A DNA stretch of 64,000 nt from Mariannaea sp. PMI_226 (GCA_024336345.1 JANFOG010000003.1:2610501-2674500), one strand, 5' to 3'. Positions 11,774 through 24,761 are shown, counted from the first letter of the stretch. Notes: generated by a model from the sequence alone, not told the origin. Numbers and translations: made by a program.

Positions 11774-12194
11774 ATGGAAGTTCATCCCGTCTCTTCTGCT
11801 GGTCCATGGCAAGAGCGTCTCGAGGGTAGGCTTTTTTCTTCTTCTCTGTTTTACTATTTTCCTTTCATACCTACATAATGGATAAGACCTAATTGAGTTT
11901 CAGTTGCCTGTCGCGACCTACAAATGCGCCCTCCAGTTTTCCAGATTGTCTCCGACCGACGAGGTAAGTTCCGGGCATCTCGCTATGGCTTCGAAAGACA
12001 AGCTTCTAACCAACTCAGGTGGCCGTACTGCTTGGTCAAGTCGAGTAACCATCAAGGGGAAAACTCTTGCTGCTCGATATTGGTACGATGGCAAGAATCT
12101 CATGAATGCCAGAGAGGACGCTGCTGAATGTGCCTTGAATTGGCTGAGCCAATCTCAGTCCAGCTCTCCGACTCAATCTTGGAGCGGCTGGTAG
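11774..12194 (+). CDS. Small dsRNA-binding-domain protein (95 aa)
   Basis: Three exons, 11774-11825, 11904-11963 and 12019-12194, join with consistent phase to give 95 aa. Introns are 78 bp (GTAGGC...CAG) and 55 bp (GTAAGT, branch CTAAC, CAG). Almost the whole protein is one DSRM-like fold: helix 1 around PWQERLEVACRDLQ, a PPVF...SDRRG strand pair, strand WSSRVTIKG, then helix 2 around NAREDAAECALNWL. The alanine-rich helix 2 pattern is typical of the fold, but the usual KKxAK dsRNA-contact lysines are replaced by REDAA. It may therefore bind RNA weakly or act in protein-protein contact. A Ser/Gln-rich tail ends in W-S-G-W. The partner is unknown. The upstream region is a long pyrimidine-rich leader. 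Confidence 0.75.
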
Positions 12195-13951
12195 GCATCT
12201 TCTATGCCTATCTATACGACATGATAACCGATTTGACATACGACGGAGGATTCGCTTTGATTGATCACATGGCATTTTTTTTTTTTTTTCTTATCTGCTT
12301 TCGATTTCTTACCACTATGCGCTTTCTCTTTCGATCAGAAGCTGGAGTTGCTTTTTTCTAATCCTTTTTTTTTGTGTGTATTGGTGCGACTAATCACTTA
12401 TTGGAGTTGGGAAAATTGGGATATTGGGCACAAACCAAAAAGGGCGTATTGCTTTGACTCGCAGATTGGGAGTCCCGTTTTCAATGGATGTACGCTGCTG
12501 GGTCACATTTCTGATAAAACAAACAAAAAGAACAGGGAGCGGAAACGTGCCTCACGGCACCAAACCTCGAGATCTGGGTTAGGAAATTTTTCATTTGATG
12601 TCTGTTGAGACATTGACGCTTATTATTGCGATGGTTTTTTTGTTTGAGATGGCTCGTTCGGATGGATGACAATCGAGTTCAATGTATTACTTTTGGGGGG
12701 GGGGGGTTCCAGTCTTGCACAGATTTACGATGTAAACAATGAGAGTTCAGTTGATCTTTTCTTTTCACATGATCCTGGCCCTGGTTCTACTCAGATTGCT
12801 CGACGCTTATTAGTGTCGTAGCTGCATTTTCCAAATTCCCAACCGGGATGTGAACTTCGCACAACAAGGGCAAGCCACATCCTGGCTGATCACGATGGTA
12901 TCCCTGCTGCGGATCAGATTGGGCAGACCAATTTATTACCACCGAGTTAAAAGTATCACATGCTCAGCAAACATACTCTAGCTCCCTTCCTTTGCACCAA
13001 AGACCGTCGTGACGAGGACTTGTCGGATCACATCGCGTCGCCTCTGGTCTGCTGTGTGGAAACCTCGTCCCTTACTTCTTTTCCATTGAGTCCCTATAAA
13101 GAGCCAGCTACGACATGATATGGCGAAATGCAGTCACGTTAAATCACAGGGTCACCAAAATTGACATCATTGTGGTCCTCGCACTGCCATCAGGCACGAC
13201 TCGCTTGCCACACACGCAGGGAATTGGTCAACATATGTGGAGGTTTTGGAACTAGTCCTGGGATTGGAAGACGGCGTTAGAGACGCAGATGCGGTGATTG
13301 TAGGCCCGCCTGTCCAGAAGCCATGAGATCGAGCACCCCCAGTTACTGTCTTGAGTAAAAGGGGACCAAGAGTTGATTATGCGTGGGGGAGAATCGAGCT
13401 AAGAAGTTGGCTTGTCCCAGTCTTGTTCAGCTTTGTATACGCACTCCACGACTTTCCTCAACAACTGAGAACATTCCAGGCCTCTGAATTGCACACTTTA
13501 GGGAAATAAAAACGGCAGTGATGGCATTGAGGATTTAGCAGAAAAGCCAATGGCAGAATAGTGAGATGAGGGGGACAGCAAATCCGGCAACAGCGAAAAT
13601 GTACGTGGTATTAGCATGGCATATAGGAGTGGAGTTCTTTCCTCTGAAACCTCGAGTTCTGTCCCCAAATTTAGCCTTCTTGATACATGTCAATCTTCTC
13701 GCATATATATTCCACCATTGTAATAGGATTCGCTTGACTGTTGAGCTCCGTCGTCTCGCGATGGGTGATGACGATTATATAAGCGGACTGTCGTTGATGG
13801 GTGGTGCATCTTTTAGCTCGGAATATTATTGATCCGCACAGCTTTTGGTTGATGGGGATTTTTCAACACCATTCACACATCGACTGAGTGAAGCCACAAG
13901 GCTGTAAGAGACCTTGCTCCAAGACGTTTGCCATCGACGTGGAGCTCAGCC
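12195..13951. other. Spacer between dsRBD and uS7m genes
   Basis: No gene supported. Holds T-runs (12275-12289, 12365-12373) and a 12-G run (12695-12706), probably 3' untranslated sequence of the dsRBD gene followed by the uS7m promoter. Short frames such as 13566-13832 lack domain signal. Confidence 0.5.
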
Positions 13952-15131
13952 ATGTCTTCAAAATTGAGCATCTGGGGCGCATGCCGAGCTCTCGCAATTC
14001 GATCGAGACCTGTCACCTCCCGAACAGCGCCGTTTATCACCTCGGTTTCCCGGACACGATGGTATTCAAGTGAAGGAGACAACCAACCTCAGAAGCCAAT
14101 TGTCAACCTGAACAATCCCGAAAAGCCTCAATCGACGCCCACCCCCGAAACCGTCCGCTCTACCCAAGAATCTGCTGCTGAGGGAAGTGCAGAGGTAGGA
14201 ATTGGGATCTGAAGAAAGCAAGTTGCAAGGACTAACCAGCCCTTGACTTTTAGGTGACGTCTTCAGCCATCGAGAACAACACCGAGGCCCTAGACGATGC
14301 AACTCTCGAACAACTCTTTTTTGGTGGCCGTACGGTGGCGAGCTCAGAGGAGGGGGCCTTAACACAAGCCCAGGAGGAAACGCTCTATCGCGAGGGCATG
14401 ATCCCACCTGCCGAGGTAGCGGAGGCTCTCAATGCTGCAGCGGAACAAGCTACGGAGCTGGTAGAAGAGGATGAAGAAGTTGGTATCCAGAACCCTGGCC
14501 ATAAGTTTGGCCTTCCCCGGGGGCCTTGGCCTGAAGGCTACAACCACAAAAAGCGATACCATCCCGTGCTTGAGCAAATCACGCGATTGCTGATGCGAGA
14601 TGGTAAACTGAGCGTTGCCCAACGAGTATGTGTCTGGAAGGGAAAAAAAACATGGGGTTTACAATTGACTAACCTGTCATCTAGAATGTGGCTACCGTCA
14701 TGAACTTCCTCCGAACCGCACCCGCACCTATCTACAGCCCGAAATTTCCCCTCCTACCCGGCACCCCTCCTGCCTCCTACCTTCCCCTCAACCCCATTCT
14801 ATACATCACCGTTGCTATCGACTCAGTCGCCCCCCTCATCAAAGTCCGCAACGTTGCCGGCGCCGGCGGCGGTGGTCGTGCTCTCGAAGTCCCCATGCCA
14901 TTAGCTGTCCGACAGCGTCGCCGGGTGGCATTCCAGTGGATCTTGGACGTGGTCAACAAGAAGCCTTCCAAGGGTAGTGGACGCAAGCAGTTCCCAATCC
15001 GGATAGCGGAAGAAATCATCGCCGTTGTGGAGGGACGGTCGGGTGTGTGGGAGAAGCGCAAGCAGGTGCACAAGCTGGGCACTTCGGCCAGAGCCAACGT
15101 GAATAGCAAGACCAGGGTCAAGAAGATGTAA
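13952..15131 (+). CDS. Mitochondrial small-subunit ribosomal protein uS7m
   Basis: Three exons, 13952-14194, 14254-14625 and 14685-15131, all phase 0, encode 353 aa. Introns are 59 bp each (GTAGGA, branch ACTAACC, TAG; GTATGT, branch CTAAC, TAG). The N-terminus is basic, Ser/Arg-rich and acid-poor, as in a mitochondrial presequence. The C-terminal 150 residues match the bacterial S7 family: helices over 'LEQITRLLMRDGKLSVAQR', a long hydrophobic 'LNPILYITVAIDSVAPLIKVR', then the GRALEVPMPLAVRQRRRVAFQWI block that binds the 3' head of the 12S/16S-like rRNA. This is the RSM7 family of the mitoribosome. The acidic linker at about residues 80-160 is typical of fungal uS7m. Encoded in the nucleus for use in the matrix. 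Confidence 0.93.
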
Positions 15132-17390
15132 AACGAGATAAAAAGGTGTTTTCATCTCAATTGTACATTAGATGTGTCAAAAAAAAGTGTAATTATACCA
15201 GCCTTTGATAGAAACATTGTGTTTCCACGGTCTGCTCTACTGAGCCCAATGAGAGAAATCTGACGAGAGGCTTTGTCCCAGTTCCAACTGCATACCTACC
15301 TCAGACTTTTAGAGAGGGCCATTTCCCCCTCTCCTGACTACACTGAGAAGGCCATGTCTAATACGGCAATGATGATAGGATCTGTCATGTAGCTTGTTGA
15401 TGACTGAAAGGATACATTCACCAACCCCTCAACACCAGAAGCATTCAACATTGCTCTGCCAAGTCTTTAAATTGAGTTACACTAGTTCATTCACGCATAT
15501 TTCTTATTATAAACACAGTCTCCGTTAGAGATAGAGGAATTCTAGGGGACTACGTTGGGTATCCAGTCATTTTCCAACACCAATTGCTGTCTTTTTCCGA
15601 TGTTGTCTTGGTCCCTGTACTTGATCGTATGTTAGTTAGATGGTGTGATCTCACCACTTGATGATTAGCCACTTGGGAATCACGAGAGCAGATAATTTCT
15701 AAGGTGGCAACATATAAGATTCGACGATATAATAGAAAAATTCAGAATACAGAAATCACTCACTGACGAGGGATACATCCTTGACGCCGGTTCGGCAATA
15801 CAGGACCATTGGCTAAGACGAAATGGAATTGTCCAATGGAAATGGTTTCGCATTATCATTTGGGACTCTGAGCGGATACAACGAGAGCTGGCTGCGAAAG
15901 AAAAAAGAGAAAAAAGAAAAGAGAAAAAAGGAAAGAAAGAAAAGAAAAGAAAGAAAGAAAAAAGCCATCAACGGTCACTTCAATAAACATGGAATACAGG
16001 GCCACCGGTACATAGCCATATATGAGAATAGAAAGTTCTTTTGCTTCGAAATGAAGCCACTACTCATCTAGTAGAGGTGACTTATAACAGATCAACCCTT
16101 CTGGCGTGTTGCTGTCAAGAATGGACCTACCTCTAGGTACCTAAATGATAATCGCAAAAAGTAGATACCGAGGTACTTCGGCGGGCAGTGTGTTCTAGTT
16201 TGAGGGGAAAGCTGGCACCAAGGTTCTGGTGGTGACTAAGTATCTACCTGCTGTACAGATGTACTTACTGGTGGTGTCGGCTTGCTAGCCCGTGGTGCGG
16301 TAAGTGGTGGTCTAGTGGCGAGAAAAAGCTTCGGGCGGGGACTCCATATAGTGGCTATGAGCTGGAGCTCTAGAACAAAAGCGAAAAATGCCCAAAACCC
16401 GAAAAAAAAAAACGAGTTGATGCGAGTTCGGCTGCAAACCGGTATGCTAAGTACGTTTGCTGTTGTACATGCATGTGGAGGGCTTTGTGTCCCAACTAAA
16501 TATCGAGAGTGTTCATCTTCGCAGGAGTTTGCATGGTACTCTCCGGATACTGTAACACAGTTTCGTCCTTGAGGACTTGATGCCCAAAAAGCTTCCTTCC
16601 GACCTTGGGAATTTAGCTCAACGTTAAGGTGAACGTGGCGGAGCAGCTTTTTTTCTCTTGGCTGCTGGAGGCGAGTGCACAAGGTAAGCCCGCCCCTCCT
16701 CGACCCTCCTCTGACCCTCCTCTGACCCTCCCATCCTCCACTTGGGGCGCCCAGCCTCTCCACGGTGCGCCCGTCAAGACTACATTCTTCATGCTAAACT
16801 CCCTCGGACAATCTTCATCACCCGACCCGGGTAACTCCTTTCATCGCAACGTTGGCAGCTAGTTACGTCCCTCTGTCGCCCAAGTTTTGCATCCTCTGCC
16901 TTTCACCTTGGCATCATCCCATATCCACCGAATCCGACCAAGTGAAGTCTTTGCGATCCACCATCAGCCAAGCATATCCATATCCATATCATAATTCCTG
17001 CAGAGCACTGCTCCGCACGGAGTGCCCCCCAGTCGTTCAACGCCAATACCCACACACAACTGCGCAATACCTCGTTTGCGCCATGATCTGAAAAGCGACA
17101 ACCGAGTCTCAGGAACAAGATGCTTACTTGATCTACTCTGATACCGACACCTTTCATCTACTCAATCTGCAACTTTAGACTTGTTCCGATTACCGACAAC
17201 CTCTCTTCTCTCCCTCCTCGTGCGTCCCCTTCACGACAACCCATCCGTCAACCATCACCTTCCGAAGTTATCCTGCAATTGGCATCCCCACCCCCGCATC
17301 AACATTCCTCCTCCGCCTCGACAAAGGCCGGTCTGACAGTCACAGCTTCCGTCTCTCACACAAAGTGCGCTGGTTCATTAAGCCGTAATC
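15132..17390. other. Spacer between uS7m and USP genes
   Basis: No gene supported. Includes an A/G-rich stretch (15898-15963), one AGGTACCT palindrome (16135-16142), an 11-bp tandem repeat (16702-16730) and a C-rich leader from about 16850 up to the ATG at 17391. Confidence 0.5.
16702..16730 (+). repeat. 11-bp tandem repeat, GACCCTCCTCT
   Basis: Two full units (16702-16712, 16713-16723) and a partial third (16724-16730) in the upstream region of the USP gene. Confidence 0.8.
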
Positions 17391-19647
17391 ATGTCGCACA
17401 ACCAGCCGATGAGCATTGAGGCCATGCTCGATATGGAGCGCAAGGAGGTCCTCGCCTTGCTGGAAAATAGGCCAATGCCCACCTCTAGTTCAAATATTCC
17501 TTCACACCGAATGCGATCCGCCTCACCATACGCCATCCCTCGATCACCCGTCCGAAGCATGCTGGATATCGATGAACCAATCCCCAAGGCCGCCAATTCC
17601 CCACGGCAGCAACCTGTACGGAGCATGCTTGACACCACCTCCCCGCTACCAGTGAGGAGCATGTTGGATCTCGATACCCCTCCACCTCGTCCCTCCAAAG
17701 CTCCTGGCACCAATACCACTCCTAGCTCGCCTGTCGCCACTCATGCTGATCTGGCCAAACCCCATGATCTGGCAGCTGGTACGCATTTTAGGAGCTTCTC
17801 CGATGCATCCTCAAAGCCTGTTGATTTTGGGCCTCGAGCATCTACCAACCGCAATGATCCAACCGCCGACTATCAGTTCTCTGGCATCCTCACACACAAT
17901 GCTGGTCAGCAGATGCCCAAGAGGAACACCCAGGGTGGCAAGAGGCCGTCTGCTGGAGCTATCGCTGAAGCGCTCCGAACTGGCGACTTGAGTGGCCTAC
18001 AGATTCCCGGCGAACGAAGTCGCAACTCATTTGGTGGAAAGTTGGGAGGTGCTAAATCGAAATCCCCCCACAATCGACTCTCCTCACGCTCAAGATCTCC
18101 TGCTCTCATGATGGCGCCTGGCAAGGCTATGCTCGACGATGGTCAGATCGTCGACCTCAACAACGCATATCGCAGATTATCTGATGCTCGACTGGCCTTT
18201 TCTGGAGGAAGCCTGTCACAGCTGGCATCACGTAAAAGGGATGATTCACAGGGCCCAGGTAGATTAGTCAAAGATTACATGGGGCCAGACGGTGAACAAC
18301 TAGGATCCAGCGAAGACGACGATCAGGCATCTTCTGAAGACGAGGACAGAGGCCGCAAGAAGGCACCCCGACCCTTGAACCCCGGTACCACAGGCGAGGG
18401 CGACTCTGGACCAACGGAGAACGAGACGACATCAAAGACTGACAAAAAGACCATGAGCCTGCTAGCTGCTGCCGAAGAAGAGCGTAAGTATCCAGATCCC
18501 AAGTCAAAGCTCGCTTCAAGGTGCTAACATGCATGTATAGGAACGAAGGTTGCCTCTCAGCAACCAAAATACGTGTACCGTTCACTTCTATCCGAGCCTG
18601 AAATCAAGGTTACGAACCCAGCAGGCGACAATGTGAAAGTGGCCAAGGCGTCAGTACACCCAAACACCAGCTATGACCGCGATCCAAACTCGACAACAAC
18701 CTCCATGATTGACTCAGATGAGGAGGCCGATATGGACGACATCAAGATAGCCCAGAAACTTTCATTCTCAATGACCAGTATCATGACCAGCCCCGAATAC
18801 CATCGTGCCATTCGTATTATCTACCGAGGAGAGTACACCAAAATTGCTCAGCAGGCCGAAGAGGAGCATCATACTCTGCGCAAATATCTGTGTGCAACGG
18901 ACCTCAGTGACGAATCAACACATGCGTTGGAATGGGCAATTGGTACAGTTCTGAGAGATGGAGATACGCTCTTTGCCATCTACTGCGTAGACGAAGAGGC
19001 AGGGATCTATGGCGACAATGCTTTGGTACCAGACGATCCCAAAGCCATGAGGGAGCAGGCCGCTGCACTTAATACTGTTGCAAACTCAAAGGGTCAGGCA
19101 CCGACTATGGCATCAGTTCCCGACTTCGTACGCACGTCTCTGCGTACTGACTCAAGAACAGGGACACCTAATGGATCACCCACGCCTGCCGGTCGAGCGG
19201 ACCGTGGCAGGGCTGATGAAGAACGACGGCGGGCGGTAAAGGACATTACTGAGCGTGTGACGCGCCTCCTACGAAAGACTAGTTTACAGGTGCGAGTGAT
19301 AGTGGAAGTGCTCCACTGCAAGAATCCCAAGCATCTGGTCACTGAAGTGATTGACTTGGTCAATCCGACCTTGGTGGTCATTGGAAGTCGTGGACGAAGT
19401 GCATTGAAAGGGTACGTAGTTACCAGCTCCTGTTTTTTGTTATTAGGATGGGCACATCGCTAACAATTTCACCAGCGTTATTCTTGGATCTTTCTCCAAC
19501 TATCTAGTCACTAAGAGCTCAGTCCCCGTCATGGTAGCGAGGAAGAGACTACGAAAACAGGGCAAGTACAAGAGGGCCGATGTGAAGCAGGTCAACAACT
19601 TGAACAACCCAACAGTCAAGAGTCTCGCAAACGCAAAGATTGACTAA
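17391..19647 (+). CDS. Universal stress protein (ATP-binding USP) with long disordered N-terminus
   Basis: Three exons, 17391-18483, 18541-19411 and 19476-19647, encode 711 aa. Introns are 57 bp (GTAAGT, GCTAAC, TAG) and 64 bp (GTACGT, GCTAAC, CAG). Residues from about 478 onward form a USP alpha/beta domain: RKYLCATDLSDES starts strand 1, and GSRGRSALKGVILGS gives the G-2x-G-9x-G-S nucleotide-binding signature, so ATP binding is expected. About 110 residues rich in Ser/Pro/Arg interrupt the domain between its early strands and the C-terminal half. The first ~475 residues are low-complexity and carry five short MLD-centred motifs (EAMLDME, three VRSMLD, KAMLDDG), plus acidic SEDDD runs. Filamentous-fungal USP proteins of this build are known, but their role is poorly defined; I infer signalling or stress scaffolding. 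Confidence 0.88.
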
Positions 19648-20770
19648 GTAATTTTTCGCGACACGACCTTTTCGAACTTGAAGGAACACTTGAGTTGCGA
19701 GCAATGGACTTGCTGTTGTTGTTGCTGCTGTTGTTGTTATGAACATGAAGGCACAGGCGGCCAAATATGGGAGTTGTGAGGGTCTTCCGTTCTTATTTTC
19801 TGATGCACGAGGCGCACCACTGCTGGGCGGACTATGGAACACACTATGATTTCACGTAGAACTGGGTAAGCAGAATGGGCAACAGGGCGTAGACATATTG
19901 CTCATTTCCCCCCTCTTTGTTTTTTTTTCCTTTTCTTTTCATTAGGTATTATGGAGTGTTTGAAATGACCAGGTTATGACAATGAAAGACAGTGTATTCA
20001 TGCATGGAAGAAATGATCTCGTGACCTCACCGTGCAAGAATAAATCTGATGAGATGAGAGTTACCAAAACGGAAGCTAGGGTATAACTTAGTTAATAAAC
20101 CTTACTTTCTCTACAGTCGGTAATGAGTGTGCGTGTAGGCTAATAATTGAAACGAAACGGGAAAAACGACGGTTAAGATGGTACTTGACCGTGTCCGGCA
20201 TTAACCTTTTCGTCACTCATGCACGGTTCTTGTTCCTGTGGAGTTGCATGAACTCATTTAATTGTAATAGCCCGTAAAAGGAGTTATATGATAGATAGGA
20301 TGGGCGAGATGCAGGTACGTACAGGTGAAATGTGGTCGGTACATCGATACCAGACTATACTTTGATTGAAGTATCCATTAGCACAAAAGTCGGGGGAGGA
20401 GGGGCGGTCAGGTTTGAACATTTTCCCACCATTGTTCTGGGGTGGGTTGATTATTGGTGGTGGTGGTGGTGGTGGTGCTGATGCTGATGCTGATAGGGGT
20501 GCATGCGTGCCATATTAGACTATAATCTTAGGTAGTGCTTCGTAAGGCTGGCTTGCTGGGAGTTGACTGCTGGCAACTAATTGTGTGCTGGAGGTAGTTG
20601 CAAGCCTCCAGCGCCAAAGGGCGGGCCACTCGACCCAACTTGGCAAGACGTCACCGTGACCACCTCTCAACTGAAACAGAGGCTATGAAACGAACTTGGC
20701 CTCTGTTTTTCGCCTTCGGTCGCATTCAACTTTCGCGCTTGAGCTTCGTTCCTTTCCTCCACTCGGCGTC
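19648..20770. other. Spacer between USP and HET genes
   Basis: No gene supported. Contains a (TGG)n then (TGATGC)n microsatellite around 20456-20493. The HET start at 20771 is the first ATG in the frame; the frame is open for 75 bp above it but without another ATG. Confidence 0.5.
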
Positions 20771-22745
20771 ATGAGACTACTCAACACTAGGACGCTGGAG
20801 CTGGAGACTGTCGGGAACAATCCGCGGAGCTATGCCATCTTGTCGCATACATGGGGTCAGGATGAGCTGCTCTATGAAGACGTCCGAAATCCGGACAGGA
20901 TGCGCGACCTGCAACAGAAGAACACCGCGGGATACAAAAAGGTGGCCAAAACCTGCGAGACGGCGCTGAGCCAGGGCTTCTCCTATGTCTGGGTCGACAC
21001 CTGTTGCATCGACAAATCCAGCAGCGCAGAACTTTCCGAGGCCCTCAATTCCATGTTCCGCTGGTACAAGGATGCCGCCATCTGCTACGCCCACTTGTCC
21101 GACGTGACACTTCATCCAGACCGCGGAGCTGAGGGATTCGACACAAGTCGGTGGTTTTCGAGAGGGTGGACATTGCAGGAGCTGTTGGCGCCCGACGACG
21201 TCGAGTTTTTCAGTACTGAATGGGTCTCGCTAGGGACGCGGGGTAACTTGTCTCAACGCATCAGCCGTATCACTGGCATCGGCGATGCCTTGCTCAGGGG
21301 ACGGGACTCGTCGCGACGGAGACCACGCAATGTAGCCCAGTTACTTTGCCAGGAGAACGTTGCTACCAGAATGGCATGGGCGGCTCATAGAGAGACGACC
21401 CTGGTAGAGGACATGGCTTACTCCATGATGGGCTTGTTCGGAGTCAACATGCCCATACTCTACGGTGAGGGTGACACGGCCTTCCTCCGACTGCAGGAAG
21501 AAATTCTTAAATTATCCCAAGACCAGTCAATATTTGTATGGAGGAGGCCAATGGACCCGAATGGGCCACACTCGGTGCAACGGATGCACTTCTTTGCCGA
21601 CTCCCCAAAGCACTTCAACCTACGGACGTTCGGGGGACAGGAAAACCCGGCGCGTTTTGGTCTGAAGATGACGGGTCAGGGCGTGGAGTTGGGAGTCTGG
21701 AAATGTCCTTGTCGGATAACCTACTCGACCCGAAATGGGAGGATCGAGAAGGGGGAGGAAGACCGCCAGTGGCTTGCCGTGCTCGACTGCAGCTTGTCTT
21801 CGGACACGCTGGCAAGAGCAGCAATCCTCCTCGAAGCCAGTGCTAGTGGAGGTATTGCGTTTAGGAGACTGCATCCCAATGTTCTAATGATTATTGAGCC
21901 CAAACGATCCGGCTTCCTCATGGTTGATGGTGACATGCCTGGACATCGCAACAGTGAGTACAAACGGATCAAACGGATGATGAGGGGAGATGACGAAGAA
22001 TGATCAAAAGTAAAATGAGTGCTAATACCACAGGGCGCACATAGAGATTGAGTCAGTTGAATATGATCCAGGTGATCTTAAAAAGGAGACAATCACTCTG
22101 GAGAGTGCGCCGGATGGGCCAGTGGCTCGAGGAGTTTTCCCCTTTAAGCTCACGCTCCCATCCAAGAATTCAATGATTCAACAGCGGGCGGCATACACAG
22201 GGTCACGGAGATATATCAGTTCAGAGCATATCGCCTTCATGTCGATAGATAACCCCATCTACGGGGTGGTCTTCCTCAGCGCCGGCCGCGGCCGCGAGTT
22301 CCTTGTTTGGTGGGGCCTAGTTGAGCTCGGCGGCAAGATGTCACTGATGCATGACGACCGCGGTGCCCCGCGGCTTTGGGACAACAGCATTCCCGTGTGC
22401 TTCGTGCAGTCATGGACAAACCTGACGGGAAACCCTGAATTCCACACTGACCTGGCTGACCAATTAGCCGTGGACGTACTCAATGAGGAGATCCGCCTGC
22501 CGTGGCTTGCAGGATCGGCACCAAAGGTGGTGGATGTCGAAGATGGGCTGGATTTGGAGCCACCATCACCAGCTGGGCGGCCAATGATTTCGAGTGCGGT
22601 GATAGGGCTATTCATGCAAAGGGCACGGCCCGTAGCAGACACCAAGTTTGCGGGAGTAAAAGTGAGGGCGACGATGAAGAGGGCCGAGTTCCTGGGAAGG
22701 CTGGCGTGCGAGATGGAGGTGGAGGTTGTGGAAAACGATAAGTAG
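20771..22745 (+). CDS. HET-domain protein (heterokaryon-incompatibility type)
   Basis: Exon 1 20771-21953, intron 21954-22044 (GTGAGT, branch GCTAAT, TAG), exon 2 22045-22745; 627 aa. The N-terminal 240 residues are a classic HET domain: MRLLNTRTLELE, YAILSHTWG, a YVWVDTCCIDK block, LNSMFRWYKDAAICYAHLSDV, SRWFSRGWTLQELLAP, and the later ATRMAWAAHRETTLVEDMAYSMMGLFGVNMPILYGEG. HET domains trigger non-self recognition and cell death in fungi after hyphal fusion. The C-terminal half has no WD40, ankyrin or NACHT part that I can see. Another acceptor at 22033 would fit less well: it would bring in an in-frame stop. Without splicing the frame ends at 22003. No obvious partner gene lies beside it. 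Confidence 0.88.
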
Positions 22746-24739
22746 ATACTGCGATGTCATCTACTTTCTACCTATCTAAAGGTAACTTGAAGTTGCACAC
22801 CTTGCAACTTTTTATTCAAAAAACAAAAACAAAGAGGAGTTGTGGCATAATTCCGCGATGAATAGTATAAAAAAAAAAGAAAAAGTGAAGGCTGAAAAGG
22901 AAGATTTGTCTCGGCTAAGTGATCTGTTTGAAACGAAACAGAATGAAGCTGAACATTACGGTAGGTACCTACCTTGCGCAATTACAGTTGACACTATGCC
23001 CAAACAACCAGTGAGTGTCTGATGTTCTGATGGTCACAGTTATGAACTACCTCTGTGTGTACGGAGTGAAGCCGCCTTGTCTCGGCTGGCTGCCTGAGCG
23101 ACAGGACTCAGGTTAGGGGGACCGAAATGAAGATGAGGACAGTGTACACGGGATGCCTCATCATGTTTCTAGCATTAGCTAGATTTTAGTGACCAGGGCC
23201 AAAATTGGGAAATTTCGATACATTATGCGCTTTAACCCAGCGAATACCTAACAAGTCACCGTTCTGAGAGGTTGTCCAAGCGAGTGTGGGACCTGGATGA
23301 TTGAATTGATGCCATGTGCAGGACGATTACGCCAACGGACCAGATGGCTTGTGGGACCTGAGAAAAAGGACCCAAGAAAAATTATCTGACCATTTAGGGA
23401 AATTCTAGGAATATCGAGAATGTGCCAAAATCTGAAAGAGATGGACCTCGGGCTTTCCAACTTTGTCGAGCTAGTAGATGTGCAGAAGAGCGGATCGTAT
23501 GTACATGATTGTGGTGCGGAATAAGGACGAGTTCATGCGATGTGGGATTCCATTGACGTTCTTGCCCTGGGGGGCTAGGGAGAAGTGGAGGGGCAGGGTG
23601 GTGACCAGCAGGTCTACTAAGAACTGGTTCTAGGGAGTAAGACGCAGGTTGAGTCAGAGTTATTCCATGGCACTAAAGGAGGGCGGCCGGGGGGGGGAGG
23701 AGGGGAAAGGGAGGGAAGTGGATATGGAGAGACCAAATGCGAAGAGATAGACAATTCCCTAGAGTATAACGCTTCGTTCAGGATGTGTTGTGCTTGCACA
23801 CGAAAATAGCACAAGGACCTAGATAGCGAATTAGTGCACAACACCACTCCAAGAAGGATGAAGAAGGAAAACAGAGGTATTGTCATCGACTCGATTGAGA
23901 AATAGGTGGAGCGGGGCAAAGTCCCAATCGGAGCCTTGGTGACGGCCCGCGTGGAGACGGCAGCCAATGAGTCCACAGTTGTGTACTTGGACGCATCATC
24001 GTCAGCGTATCAACGACGAGTGGTGCAGCGAGAGAATAACAACATAAACAAAAAGATAAACAACACATGACAATAACAACACGTTTTCTCGTAAGGTCAC
24101 GCCCCCTCACGATTTCGCGTTTTTAAATTCATAAACCACTTTTTCCTGTTTTTTCCCGTGAGTTCCCGCTTGTTCTGGGGTGAGAGTCGAAGACAAGACG
24201 GTACTAGGTATGATATGTATGTATGTTGGTCTATCTTTTTTGTAGCCTGGCACCTGGGTAGGGAATAAGGGAAACCTGCAGAGTGACCGCCCCCCCTCCC
24301 CCGTTATGAGATTTGGGAAACGAGGGGCGCAAAATAAGAAAAGGCGTAAGCGTCACTACCGGGACTTGTTATTATCAAGGGCTGGCCTGAAGTACCGGCT
24401 GCGTGGATGTCGAGTCCGCCCAGTGCGCGCCATGAAGTGATTCCTTCAAATCAGACGCTTCCTCATGTGACCCCAACTGCAGCCAGCGCATCCCGCATCC
24501 TACTTTCCCACTTCCCGCATCCTGCACCCTTGCATTCCCTCTCAACCTCACAGTGCCCCTCCATGCCCCTCCTCTTCTCCCGTGTCGACACAAAAGCAAC
24601 CAAGAGGAACCCTCATGTAGGTTATTCCGTGCAGGACTGTCAGTTTCTGGGCCAAAAGCGGGGGTGCCTTGCGCATCAGGCCACCGCCCAGTCTGTCTCG
24701 AGGCCATTGACACATTGACAGATGTGAGAAGGAGGGAAA

Positions 24740-24761
24740 GGGGGGGGGGGGGGGAGGGGGG
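24740..24761 (+). repeat. Poly-G tract
   Basis: G15, A, then G6. It could form a G-quadruplex on this strand and is complementary to the C tract at 25163-25193. Confidence 0.75.

Noticed and set aside
16236..16763. 175-codon minus-strand frame
   Set aside because: Composition follows simple repeats; no family resemblance.
22021..22033. Acceptor CAG at 22031-22033 for the HET gene intron
   Set aside because: With the GTGAGT donor it puts TAG in frame three codons later; the TAG acceptor at 22044 keeps the frame open.
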